Of a stretch of DNA of 64,000 nucleotides, positions 18,438 to 26,557 are shown piece by piece. Where the stretch lies: NCBI RefSeq assembly GCF_002836745.1, contig NZ_PJAR01000044.1, positions 1 to 64,000 of the forward strand, written 5' to 3'. How positions within the stretch are numbered: the stretch's first letter is position 1; the number at the start of each line of letters is the position of its first letter. This DNA comes from Glaciecola sp. 33A. Lineage in GTDB: Bacteria > Pseudomonadota > Gammaproteobacteria > Enterobacterales > Alteromonadaceae. The notes under the pieces were generated by a model. That model made no database searches. It was not told where the DNA came from and saw only the letters and a list, made by a program, of their open reading frames with translations. Made by a program: the position numbers and the translations under genes.

Positions 18438-20387
18438 ATGTCAGACTGGATAAATACTCAAATCGATCCCGCACTTGAAGTTCGACTTCGCAAAGCAATC
18501 TGCACAGCCAATATTCCTACTTTACTAATGGTACTGGTTCAATTGACCGGTGATAAAGCTTGGCTTTCTGCGCCTTATATGCCAAGCAGGGCTCGCGGTT
18601 TAGATGATAACGACAGCGGTGGTCTACCAGAAGATATTCAAGGTGAAATTCGGATGGTTGCGGCTGATGCGATTATTGACTGGAAAAAGGGAAAACCCGT
18701 CGCCATTCCTGATCCCTCGGCTGACTTATTAACCCACATGATCAGTGTATCGACGGGGGAAAAAGTTCCCGAAAACTACGGAGAGATTATTGCTGCAGAA
18801 CTATCGCCATCTGTTCCGCAAAAAAATGCTCGCACTTTTTCAGGACAAGTTCCTGAAGATTTTAAAGCTATCATTATTGGCGGTGGCGTTTCCGGCATAT
18901 GCGCTGGAATACGACTTCAGGAATATGCTATCGATTTTACTATAATCGAAAAAAATGCTGGCTTTGGCGGAACATGGAAAGACAATAAATACCCTGCAGC
19001 AGGAGTAGATACCCCCAATCATTTATATTCTTTCTCCTTTGCACCGAACGATTGGAGTCGTTATTTTGCCCTGAGAGGCGAGATTATTGCTTATATTGAA
19101 GCGGTAGCTTTGGACTATGAGTTATCGAAAAATACACATTTCGAAACAACAGTGGTGGATGCAAAATTTGAAACCGGTTCTAAGAAGTGGCATGTGCGAA
19201 CACGGGGTCCCAATGGTCAGCAAGAAACGTTGATTGGTAACGTAATATTAAGCGCTGTTGGATTATTAAGTGTCCCTTTTGTGCCAGATATTGCAGGGCT
19301 CGATACCTTTACAGGAAAGACCTGTCATACGGCTCAATGGCCAAGCGATTTGGATTTAACTGGTAAGAAGGTGGCTATCGTCGGTAATGGAGCCAGTGCC
19401 ATGCAGGTTGCACCGGCAATAGTAGATAAAGTAAAAAGCTTAACGATTTTTGCGCGTTCAAAGCAATGGGCCGCGCCTTTCCCTCAATTCCAGCAACAAG
19501 TTCCTGAACATATACGCTTTCTGCTAAAAGAGGTGCCGCTTTATCAAGGCTGGTATCGTCAGCGTCTTGCCTGGACATTTAACGACCGTTTACATGGTGC
19601 GTTGCAGCGGGATCCAGAGTGGCCGGATAAAGCGCGTTCCATTAATGCTACAAATGACCGTCATCGTAAAATTTTTCTCAACTACATTGAAAACGAATTA
19701 GGTGATAGGCAAGACCTGCTGGAAGATCTAGTTCCAGATTATCCTCCTTATGGAAAAAGAATACTTCTTGATAATGGATGGTATCGAACGGTCGCAAAGC
19801 CGCATGTCAAATTAGTTCCGGAGAGACTAAAAGAAGTTAAAGGGGATACACTTGTTGCCGACAGCGGAAAGAGTTTTGATGCCGATGTTTTGATAATGGC
19901 GACGGGTTTTAAAAGTACGGAGATATTATCTTCTCTTGATGTCATCGGATCTCACGGCCAGCATTTGAAAGACGCATGGGATACTGATAATCCCAAAGCA
20001 TATATGGGCACATTGGTACCAGATTTCCCTAATATGTTCGTTTTACTTGGACCAAATACAGGCCTTGGTCATGGGGGCAGTATTATTCCGGTGGTGGAGC
20101 GACAAATAAATTATGTATTATTGTTGCTTGAAAAAATGTTTGAAAATCACAGCAGTACAATCGAAGTTCGCAGGAATATCTTCGAAGATTACAATGAAAA
20201 GGTAGATAGTGCGCATGCTAAAATGATCTGGACGCACGAAGGTACAACCAATTGGTATCGTAATAAAAGAGGTCGTGTTGTTGCAATTACACCGTGGCGT
20301 AATGATGATTTCTGGCGAATGACTAGGAAAATAAACGCCAAAGACTATATTTTTGAAGGTGATGCCTGCGCAACAAAATCAAGCTAA
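18438..20387 (+). CDS. type I Baeyer-Villiger monooxygenase, HAPMO-like with N-terminal extension
   Basis: 649 aa FAD/NADPH monooxygenase. After a roughly 135-aa N-terminal extension, as in 4-hydroxyacetophenone monooxygenase, come the FAD GGGVSG loop (148-153) and the Baeyer-Villiger fingerprint F-x-G-x3-H-T-x2-W-P (291-302, FTGKTCHTAQWP). The NADPH-binding VAIVGNGASAMQ and the C-terminal ATGF follow. It inserts oxygen next to a ketone to form an ester or lactone. Last gene of the rightward operon (69-nt gap). The product would need an esterase, and the convergent alpha/beta hydrolase next door is the obvious candidate, although its active site is odd. Confidence 0.92.
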   Translation: MSDWINTQIDPALEVRLRKAICTANIPTLLMVLVQLTGDKAWLSAPYMPSRARGLDDNDSGGLPEDIQGEIRMVAADAIIDWKKGKPVAIPDPSADLLTHMISVSTGEKVPENYGEIIAAELSPSVPQKNARTFSGQVPEDFKAIIIGGGVSGICAGIRLQEYAIDFTIIEKNAGFGGTWKDNKYPAAGVDTPNHLYSFSFAPNDWSRYFALRGEIIAYIEAVALDYELSKNTHFETTVVDAKFETGSKKWHVRTRGPNGQQETLIGNVILSAVGLLSVPFVPDIAGLDTFTGKTCHTAQWPSDLDLTGKKVAIVGNGASAMQVAPAIVDKVKSLTIFARSKQWAAPFPQFQQQVPEHIRFLLKEVPLYQGWYRQRLAWTFNDRLHGALQRDPEWPDKARSINATNDRHRKIFLNYIENELGDRQDLLEDLVPDYPPYGKRILLDNGWYRTVAKPHVKLVPERLKEVKGDTLVADSGKSFDADVLIMATGFKSTEILSSLDVIGSHGQHLKDAWDTDNPKAYMGTLVPDFPNMFVLLGPNTGLGHGGSIIPVVERQINYVLLLLEKMFENHSSTIEVRRNIFEDYNEKVDSAHAKMIWTHEGTTNWYRNKRGRVVAITPWRNDDFWRMTRKINAKDYIFEGDACATKSS

Positions 20388-20452
20388 ATAAAACAATGAA
20401 ATAGAAGCCTCATGATGACTTTCATATCTTCATTAATAATAGTTACAGTTAG

Positions 20453-20486
20453 CCGCACAGTGCTTGGTTAAGCCAGCACTGTGCGG
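20453..20486. terminator. strong hairpin between convergent genes
   Basis: CCGCACAGTGCT and AGCACTGTGCGG form a perfect 12-bp stem with a 10-nt loop, midway between two convergent genes. There is no T run on either side, so it may act as a bidirectional, factor-assisted terminator. Confidence 0.45.
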
Positions 20487-20611
20487 TACTCGTCAATACA
20501 GGTTGGTAAGTGCGTGTATTTGACCTAAGCAAAGACAATGACTAGAGACTTTGGATCGGTAAGTAGGCGCGTGAATATAATCACGAGCCAAAGGTATCTG
20601 TTGCTTCCTTA

Positions 20612-21415
20612 TTATTTGATTTGTTGTATTGTTTTATTAAGAAAATTACTTATCGCATCGCTTGTGCCATTAGGGTCAAGATAAGGTTCAAAATTAGACC
20701 CTTTTAACTCCACTGCACAAGCAGCAGGTCTCGCCTCTTTTGCTCGCAAATAACCTTGATATAGCACGTCGTCAGGCGCTGACATAAACAGCATAGGACA
20801 TTTTAGTAATTCAAAAAAATTCTCAAACGGATAGTCCCAAACGCAGCCATAAACCATACCTCGAGCTCTCCAAGAACGCAGTGCTTGCCAGAATTCTTCA
20901 TGAAACATTTCCAAATTCACACCTGCTCCGTTAGTTTCTAAGTATTCCCATGTGGCCTTTAAATACTGCGCATCTTTGTCAGGTTCGGCAGAGCCTTTAA
21001 AATTATCACGATACCACTGTTTTTCTTCATTTGTTAACAGGAGCGGTCCGATCATCATTACTGAGCGCACGCGTTCTGGTAAAAGCACACCAATCTCTGC
21101 CGCTATGCCAGCTCCAGTATGTTGCCCACATAAGTGAAATTCATCTATTTCCAGGCCATTGATCGCTTCTATTATCGGCAGTGTTAGCTCACTGATGGAG
21201 TCGAAATCAGGTGGTTCATAACTCTCGCCAAACCCAGGCAAGTCAAAAGCGATAACACGGTGAATATTGCATAATTTTTCCATAGTGCGTTCGAACATTT
21301 TTGAAGAACTGGTGTTCTGATGCAAAAAAATAATAGGAATAGCTTCAGTAGGCCCGCCGTAACGAAAATGTATCTGCCCTGATAAGGTATCAACATATGC
21401 TTTTTTGATTGTCAT
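20612..21415 (-). CDS. alpha/beta hydrolase-fold protein with atypical nucleophile elbow
   Basis: 267 aa, with the fold clear from the oxyanion region IIFLHQNTSSS, the AFDLPGFGES strand-loop and the late-strand LFMSAPDD. The nucleophile elbow, normally G-x-S-x-G, reads G97-Q-H-T-G101, placing His99 where serine should be. The usual C-terminal catalytic histidine position reads GSNFEP, without histidine. It may therefore not be an ordinary esterase. It shares strand with the FAD oxidoreductase upstream (29-nt gap). Confidence 0.8.
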   Translation of the reverse strand: MTIKKAYVDTLSGQIHFRYGGPTEAIPIIFLHQNTSSSKMFERTMEKLCNIHRVIAFDLPGFGESYEPPDFDSISELTLPIIEAINGLEIDEFHLCGQHTGAGIAAEIGVLLPERVRSVMMIGPLLLTNEEKQWYRDNFKGSAEPDKDAQYLKATWEYLETNGAGVNLEMFHEEFWQALRSWRARGMVYGCVWDYPFENFFELLKCPMLFMSAPDDVLYQGYLRAKEARPAACAVELKGSNFEPYLDPNGTSDAISNFLNKTIQQIK

Positions 21416-21444
21416 AAAATTTTTTCCTTAGTTAAGTAAGTAAA

Positions 21445-23040
21445 CTATTCCAAACCCAGAGAGCCAGGATTTACTTTTCTTTCTGGGTCTACAGCATCTT
21501 TGATTTTATTTAACAAGCTCCACAGCGGTTTTCCCCGTCCCTCAAGTGCTTCTTTGTAAGGGTAGTATTTCCCATTTTGCATATGATATCCGCCATGTTT
21601 AAACATAATGTCACGAATACCAACTCGCAGTTCCAATGCGATTGCACGCGCTTCTGGTTGTTCAGGACGATTTTTCCACTTTTCCTGATATTCTTCTTCA
21701 AGAAATTCGGCACGAAAATCACCAATTTTATCAGGCCAGTACATGGATGGCTCGATGAGAAACTCATGAGCTGAAGTACACATAAGATAAGAATACCTTA
21801 TTTCATGTTTATCCATCCGTTCCTTGTTTTTAGCGTAATACTCTTCGATTTCCAGCGATACCTCTATTGCTTTTGATAAAGGGAACATTCCATGGATCGG
21901 AAACCAGCAAGCGCCGTCTGAACCTAAAATGTATTGTCTTACAGGTTGAAACGGCACGGCACGAATAAGAACAGGAATGCTTGGTGTCAATGACTTACCC
22001 TGGTATTTTCTGCAAATTTTTCTGGCAATTTTGAGTGATGCTGACGCTCCCTGTTTTGTATTGCTATCGATCGTAAGATGAATTGAGTATTTAACTCGCG
22101 CCAAAAATCCTTGTCCCCCGATGCCCACCTTTATGGCATTCCATAACCCCGCTTCCTTAATGATCTGTTTTCCAACCTCTTTTTTCTGGGATGGTGAGAC
22201 CTCCATCTTGGAAAAGTTCATATTATAATAAGGGTCGAAGCCGTAACATTCTCCAGCAATTCGCTGACGAGCTATCTCTTTTTGTGCACCGAGCATATCC
22301 TCTAGCTTTTCAAAACCATAAGAAGCAAATCCTGTTGCCTTTGGAAATGGAATTAAGCGAAGCGTTGCAGTGGCTTTGAATCCCATTGAGCCGGTATCTG
22401 AGGTAAATATGCCGGTTAAATCTGGGCCAAAGTGTCTTGCAAAAGGCACTCCGTTCTGATGAGCTTCAGATCCTGTAACCAGAACGCTGCCGTCCGCCAA
22501 TATAACGTGTAAACCAATGACGCTATCTGCAGCACTGCCGTATAAGCCTGACCCCATAAAAACACTATTTTGCGATAATGCCCCGCCAACAGTCGAATAT
22601 AGTCCGGATAAGGGCCCATAAAATGGAGTTCTGAGGCCTAGCTTTTTAAGTGCTTCATAAATTACAGACCAGTTACAGCCGCACTCTACAGTGATATACA
22701 TATCTTCTTCATTGATTTCAAGAATACGATTCATCCGACGCATATCAATAGTAATCGTGCGTTTGTGAGCAGGTGTGTAACCGAGCGAATAAGACATTCC
22801 GGCACCGCGAGGTACACAGTTAAAGCCGCCAGCTATTGCTGTCTTAACAACGGAAACTAATTCTTCACTTGAATTAGGGGCCACTGCCATTTCACATATC
22901 TCTACAGAAAGCCAGCTTAGATCGGTCGAAACTAGCGTGCGGGGCTCCTCATTAATAGAAACATTGCCATTGCCAACAATTTGTAGAAGTTCTTCAATCA
23001 TAGACTCTACGCTTTCTTTTTTTAAATTAAGTTCTGTCAT
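21445..23040 (-). CDS. FAD-binding oxidoreductase (PCMH/VAO superfamily, GlcD-like)
   Basis: 531 aa. The start is set at the ATG at 23040, preceded by GGGGGGAAGG; a TTG 15 nt upstream overlaps that ribosome site. The PCMH FAD domain (about 40-225) shows PRGAGMSYSLGY, and VGGALSQNSVFMGSGLYG with VIGLHVILADG. The cap domain region has GPDLTGIFTSDTGSMGFKA, and the C-terminal RKVNPGSLGLE closes the FAD site. Relatives oxidise alpha-hydroxy acids, alkylphenols or aldehydes. The precise substrate cannot be read. Divergent from the MBL gene across a 44-nt near-perfect palindrome. Confidence 0.85.
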   Translation of the reverse strand: MTELNLKKESVESMIEELLQIVGNGNVSINEEPRTLVSTDLSWLSVEICEMAVAPNSSEELVSVVKTAIAGGFNCVPRGAGMSYSLGYTPAHKRTITIDMRRMNRILEINEEDMYITVECGCNWSVIYEALKKLGLRTPFYGPLSGLYSTVGGALSQNSVFMGSGLYGSAADSVIGLHVILADGSVLVTGSEAHQNGVPFARHFGPDLTGIFTSDTGSMGFKATATLRLIPFPKATGFASYGFEKLEDMLGAQKEIARQRIAGECYGFDPYYNMNFSKMEVSPSQKKEVGKQIIKEAGLWNAIKVGIGGQGFLARVKYSIHLTIDSNTKQGASASLKIARKICRKYQGKSLTPSIPVLIRAVPFQPVRQYILGSDGACWFPIHGMFPLSKAIEVSLEIEEYYAKNKERMDKHEIRYSYLMCTSAHEFLIEPSMYWPDKIGDFRAEFLEEEYQEKWKNRPEQPEARAIALELRVGIRDIMFKHGGYHMQNGKYYPYKEALEGRGKPLWSLLNKIKDAVDPERKVNPGSLGLE

Positions 23041-23075
23041 ATACCTTCCCCCCAAGTTTAGATTTTTCTTTGTGG

Positions 23076-23119
23076 TTAAATAATATTAATATACTGTTAA
23101 GTATATTAATATTATTTAA
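23076..23119. promoter_or_regulatory. 44-nt palindromic operator (20-bp arms, 4-nt spacer)
   Basis: TTAAATAATATTAATATACT (23076-23095) and its exact reverse complement (23100-23119) flank a GTTA spacer. It lies in the divergent promoter of the FAD oxidoreductase and MBL genes. The centre, ATACT-N4-AGTAT, equals candidate operator 1 at 12345, linking the two promoter regions into one probable TetR regulon (inference). Confidence 0.65.
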
Positions 23120-23223
23120 CATTTATTTTATACTCTGTTAACATTATCTATACCATACATATTTTATATTGTATAGCGAGTATGTGATGGCTTTGATTAA
23201 TTAATTAGTTCTTGAGGTGTTTT

Positions 23224-24123
23224 ATGGACAAATTTCAAATTGGAAATATTAGTGTAAGACGAATTGAAGAATGGCAAGGCGATTTTATGAAGCCAGTAGA
23301 TTTTTTTGTTGGCTATGAAAAAGCGTTATTCGACAAATATAGTGTTGATTTTCCAGCGGATGTATATGATAAGGAAAGCGGTCTGTTTTACGCTTTTTTA
23401 CAGAGCTGGCTTATCGAAATAGGTGATAAAAAAATCATTTACGATACAGGCGCAGGAAATAATAAGGAAAGACCTGGTATACCGGTATTCGGTGGCTTAC
23501 AAACTGACTTTATCGAGAGACTTAAAGCTATTGGCATCGAGCCAGAAGACATCGATATTGTTATTTGTTCTCACCTCCACATTGACCATGTTGGCTGGAA
23601 TACAACACTACAAGCGCAACATTGGGTACCAACGTTTCCAAATGCTCGATATCTATTTTCAGCTTCTGATATTGAATATTGGGATCCAGCAAACATCAAA
23701 AAATTTCCTGATAAAATTGGTGAAAAGGTCAACCAAGGTGTCTTTGAAGATAGTGTGCAGCCTATTATTGACGCAGGAAAGGTTGAGTCGATAACGGGCC
23801 GTTTCGAGGTTTTACCAGGAATAGTACTTGAACCCGCTCCGGGACATACCCCAGGGCACATGGTGATGAAGGTAGAATCGTGCGGCGAACATGCAATATT
23901 TGTAGGTGATATATTGCATCATCTTATCCAAATTCATTGCCCAAACTGGAACAGTATTTTTTGTGAAATGGCTGAAGATGCGCGTAATACAAGGCGAAAT
24001 GTTTTGTCTTATGCAGCACAAAACAGTGCACTAATTTTTCCTGCGCACTTTGGGGGCCAGCATGCAGTGTGGGTGACTGAAAAAGACAACCGTTTTGATG
24101 TCGCCTATACCAAGCCGATATAA
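23224..24123 (+). CDS. MBL-fold metallo-hydrolase
   Basis: 299 aa from the ATG at 23224 (GAGGTG ribosome site); a TTG 12 nt upstream is less likely. The dinuclear zinc motif is H117-x-H119-x-D121-H122 (SHLHIDHVG), followed by PGHTPGH and VGDILHH. This is the layout of lactonase-type MBL enzymes. In this setting it could open a lactone made by the Baeyer-Villiger enzyme (inference). N-acyl-homoserine lactonase activity is the other possibility. Confidence 0.85.
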   Translation: MDKFQIGNISVRRIEEWQGDFMKPVDFFVGYEKALFDKYSVDFPADVYDKESGLFYAFLQSWLIEIGDKKIIYDTGAGNNKERPGIPVFGGLQTDFIERLKAIGIEPEDIDIVICSHLHIDHVGWNTTLQAQHWVPTFPNARYLFSASDIEYWDPANIKKFPDKIGEKVNQGVFEDSVQPIIDAGKVESITGRFEVLPGIVLEPAPGHTPGHMVMKVESCGEHAIFVGDILHHLIQIHCPNWNSIFCEMAEDARNTRRNVLSYAAQNSALIFPAHFGGQHAVWVTEKDNRFDVAYTKPI

Positions 24124-24140
24124 TGTTTGATATGACGTTA

Positions 24141-24215
24141 TGGTGTCCCCAGCTGGAATCGAACCAACATCTAAGCCTTAGGAGGGCCTCGTTTTATCCA
24201 TTAAACTATGGGGAC
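24141..24215 (-). tRNA. tRNA-Arg (CCT anticodon)
   Basis: On the minus strand: GTCCCCA acceptor, D-arm GTTTAATGGATAAAAC, anticodon loop CTCCTAA (anticodon CCT) on the stem AGGCC/GGCTT, T-arm with GGTTCGATTCC, and an encoded CCA. It closely resembles E. coli argW. The 3' end faces the catabolic cluster and lies 17 nt after the MBL stop. tRNA-Arg(CCT) genes are common integration sites, but no integrase is visible in the window. Confidence 0.96.
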
Positions 24216-24356
24216 AACTTTACATTTTAATGCGCACTTAAAATGACACTTCTTAAGCGGCCCTGCTTCAAATTAAGGTCTGCAGGACGAGCGGTAGTGT
24301 GCGCGAAAATGAGAAGTAAAACAACAGTGCTTTTGATGAAGTGAGCAAATCCAACC

Positions 24357-25514
24357 TTATTGTCGCGCAACATAGTCATTTGCTTGAATATTCGCCAGTA
24401 AACTGCGATCGCGGCTAGTCACCGTTGCTGTTTCGGCAAATACTTGAGTGACCACAAGTGCGGTAGGGTGCAATACAAATTGCTTATACTCTTGACCAAA
24501 AGAATCCCTAATTTGTTTTACGCTAAACAGAGTTAATGTATCGCCTGCTTTCACTTTTTGATTTTTACCTAGGTTTATTTGCAACTGATTATTGGCGACC
24601 GCCAAAATTCTGCCCATCGTGGGTTCACAAACCGCAAACTCTTCTACATCTATTGCTGAGGTCTGCATGGTTTTAAGTATGGCTCGGCCATAACGACTTC
24701 GCCAAAATTGGTCTGAATTGACATCCAGTTTACGGGTCATATCAAATTCCCAAGCCTCTGACGTACGATATTGTTTAGTCATTAGTTCTTCGCCTGACGC
24801 CCCATTCAAAAGAGTTAATGTGTAAGCAAAGTTACGCACAGCGTGTTCACCTTCCCAAAATTTAAATGCATTTGCTTGATTACGTTCAACACTAATATCA
24901 TCTATAGTGACGGCAATTACATATTGTACATCTGTTTTCTGAGCTAATTTACTGGCTTGAATTTGTTGGTCAGTATTGTGCCAGTTAAGCGTGTAGGGCT
25001 CGACTTCACTGAGCGTTAATGTGGTACTTATTTGCGAAAATATTTCTTGCAGCTTTAATGCTGCCGCAGCGCCTAATTTATGTATTTGTCCATCTGCTGC
25101 TTGTGAACCATAACGAATAGGGAAATAGGTTGTAGCCAATCTTTTTGTATAGTCAGCGGCTGAACATTGAGTCTCTTGTGAAAAAATATCGGCGCGAATA
25201 GACACCGTGACATAGCCATCCGAATAGACCTCGTCTATAAGTTCAAGAGTGTTAACTTCACCGCTTGAGCGAATTTCCAAATGATCATCCAATAACAAAC
25301 CGTTTGTCATTTGTTGCACGCTTCTAACTGATGCGCCCGCAAAAAGTAATGCTTGCTTAATAGCCTCTTCGGTAGCCTGTTGTTTTGCAGCTGTTTTATC
25401 ACCATTTAAAATAGCAGCTTGCCCTGTTGCTGAAAACCATGCTGCACTGGCTGTTTGGCCTAAGGTTAATGTGGTTAATAATAATGTGTAAGTTATACAG
25501 TGTACAAATTTCAT
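24357..25514 (-). CDS. flgT: flagellar H-ring assembly protein FlgT
   Basis: 385 aa secreted protein with a signal peptide (1-24, ending TASA). The FlgT N domain begins WFSATGQAAILNGDKTAAKQQATEEAIKQAL; a middle domain with a Tol-B-like fold and a C-terminal SH3-like domain (DTLTLFSVKQI...) follow. In Vibrio, FlgT builds the H ring around the LP ring and helps T-ring assembly for the Na+-driven polar flagellum. Divergent from flgP. A candidate sigma-54 promoter lies at 25610-25625. Confidence 0.88.
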   Translation of the reverse strand: MKFVHCITYTLLLTTLTLGQTASAAWFSATGQAAILNGDKTAAKQQATEEAIKQALLFAGASVRSVQQMTNGLLLDDHLEIRSSGEVNTLELIDEVYSDGYVTVSIRADIFSQETQCSAADYTKRLATTYFPIRYGSQAADGQIHKLGAAAALKLQEIFSQISTTLTLSEVEPYTLNWHNTDQQIQASKLAQKTDVQYVIAVTIDDISVERNQANAFKFWEGEHAVRNFAYTLTLLNGASGEELMTKQYRTSEAWEFDMTRKLDVNSDQFWRSRYGRAILKTMQTSAIDVEEFAVCEPTMGRILAVANNQLQINLGKNQKVKAGDTLTLFSVKQIRDSFGQEYKQFVLHPTALVVTQVFAETATVTSRDRSLLANIQANDYVARQ

Positions 25515-25609
25515 TGGTCATTTCACTTTTTGGCTTGTATGGTGACTAATCAGTGGCGCGCATCAACAATTGGTTATTAGCACGCAGGTGCTTTCTATAC
25601 ACAAAGCTA

Positions 25610-25625
25610 TACAATTTATGTGCCA
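25610..25625 (-). promoter_or_regulatory. candidate sigma-54 promoter for flgT
   Basis: Read on the minus strand: TGGCAC-ATAAA-TTGTA. The -24 box is perfect; the -12 box has TTGT in place of TTGC. It lies about 100 nt upstream of flgT. Confidence 0.4.
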
Positions 25626-25654
25626 CACTATTCAATTTTCAGTTCTGTGAAAAA

Positions 25655-25670
25655 TGGTGCATATTTTGCA
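25655..25670 (+). promoter_or_regulatory. sigma-54 promoter of flgP
   Basis: TGGTGC-ATATT-TTGCA has exact GG-N10-GC spacing and near-consensus -24/-12 boxes. It lies 92 nt before the flgP ATG, consistent with FlrA/FleQ control. Confidence 0.7.
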
Positions 25671-25761
25671 TTGATCCTTCTATCGACAAACGTTGAGTAA
25701 ACGCACTGATTTATGGCCCTTAACTAGCCGCATAATCAATAAAAATATGGATAGGTAGAAA

Positions 25762-26244
25762 ATGCCAAAGATGAAAAAAATACGCGTCACTGTAGCTTCT
25801 GTTGCAGTTATCACTTGTTTAGGCCTATCAGGCTGTAGTTCACTGTTTACTAAACATGTAGAGTGGGAAACCATTGAGCCGGCGAGTTATCCTGTGCTAA
25901 CCGCCGTAGGATATGCGCCAATTTCAGCACAACTTGGCAGTGATGAGTCTACAAAAACACTAATGGCGATAAAAGCATCGAAATTAGATGCTTATCGAGA
26001 ACTTGCTGAGCAGGTTTTTGGCCAAAAAGTTGACGGTGAGCAGGAGTTGGCAAACCTAATTTTAACCAACAATCAATTGAAAAGCTCAGTCGAGGGTGTA
26101 ATACGCGGCGCAAGAGTGCTAAAAAGTTACCCTGTAGGTGAAGACACTTATGCAACTGAACTTGAGCTTGATATGTCTCGTGTTTTTGATATTTACCTGT
26201 CGACAGCAAAACCTAAGAAAATTAGAAAAGTGACCTATTATTAA
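25762..26244 (+). CDS. flgP: outer-membrane flagellar lipoprotein FlgP
   Basis: 160 aa lipoprotein: signal peptide with lipobox LSGC (Cys27), then an LPP20/FlgP domain (AIKASKLDAYRELAEQVFGQKVDG... GARVLKSY). FlgP forms the basal disk or outer-membrane ring around the flagellum in Vibrio and Campylobacter. In Vibrio it neighbours flgO, but no flgO is visible between the tRNA and flgN, so flgO is lost or elsewhere. Followed by a good intrinsic terminator. Confidence 0.88.
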   Translation: MPKMKKIRVTVASVAVITCLGLSGCSSLFTKHVEWETIEPASYPVLTAVGYAPISAQLGSDESTKTLMAIKASKLDAYRELAEQVFGQKVDGEQELANLILTNNQLKSSVEGVIRGARVLKSYPVGEDTYATELELDMSRVFDIYLSTAKPKKIRKVTYY

Positions 26245-26296
26245 AGCGTACTAACTAGAACAATATGCACAGTTCTAGGATAAGTTAACTTTTATT

Positions 26297-26322
26297 AAGC
26301 CAGCATTGTTCGCTGGCTTTTT
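26297..26322 (+). terminator. intrinsic terminator of flgP
   Basis: AAGCCAGC-attgttc-GCTGGCTT followed by TTT, 53 nt after the flgP stop. Confidence 0.8.
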
Positions 26323-26363
26323 CATGTGCAAAAAAGTCTTATTGCCCTGCAATAGCCGCAACA

Positions 26364-26408
26364 ATAGTGATAACAAGAATAGTGATAACAAGAATTGTGA
26401 TAACAAGA
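26364..26408 (+). repeat. three 15-bp tandem repeats
   Basis: Unit ATAGTGATAACAAGA three times (third copy with one change, A to T), directly followed by a different 20-bp repeat array. Non-coding, between the flgP terminator and flgN. Confidence 0.9.
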
Positions 26409-26468
26409 ATAGTAGTGAGAAACAAAGAATAGTAGTGAGAAACAAAGAATAGTAGTGAGAAACAAAGA
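26409..26468 (+). repeat. three exact 20-bp tandem repeats
   Basis: ATAGTAGTGAGAAACAAAGA three times in perfect copies, then a decayed fourth (CGGTAGTGGTAAATGAAAG). It abuts the 15-bp array and shares ATAGT and ACAA(A)GA words with it, suggesting slippage-driven growth from one ancestor. Confidence 0.9.
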
Positions 26469-26557
26469 CGGTAGTGGTAAATGAAAGTAGTCGTCCAATT
26501 AGGGTATTTTATTCCTTTTTTTAAGCATTGGGCATATCCGGTGATTTTGTATTACCG

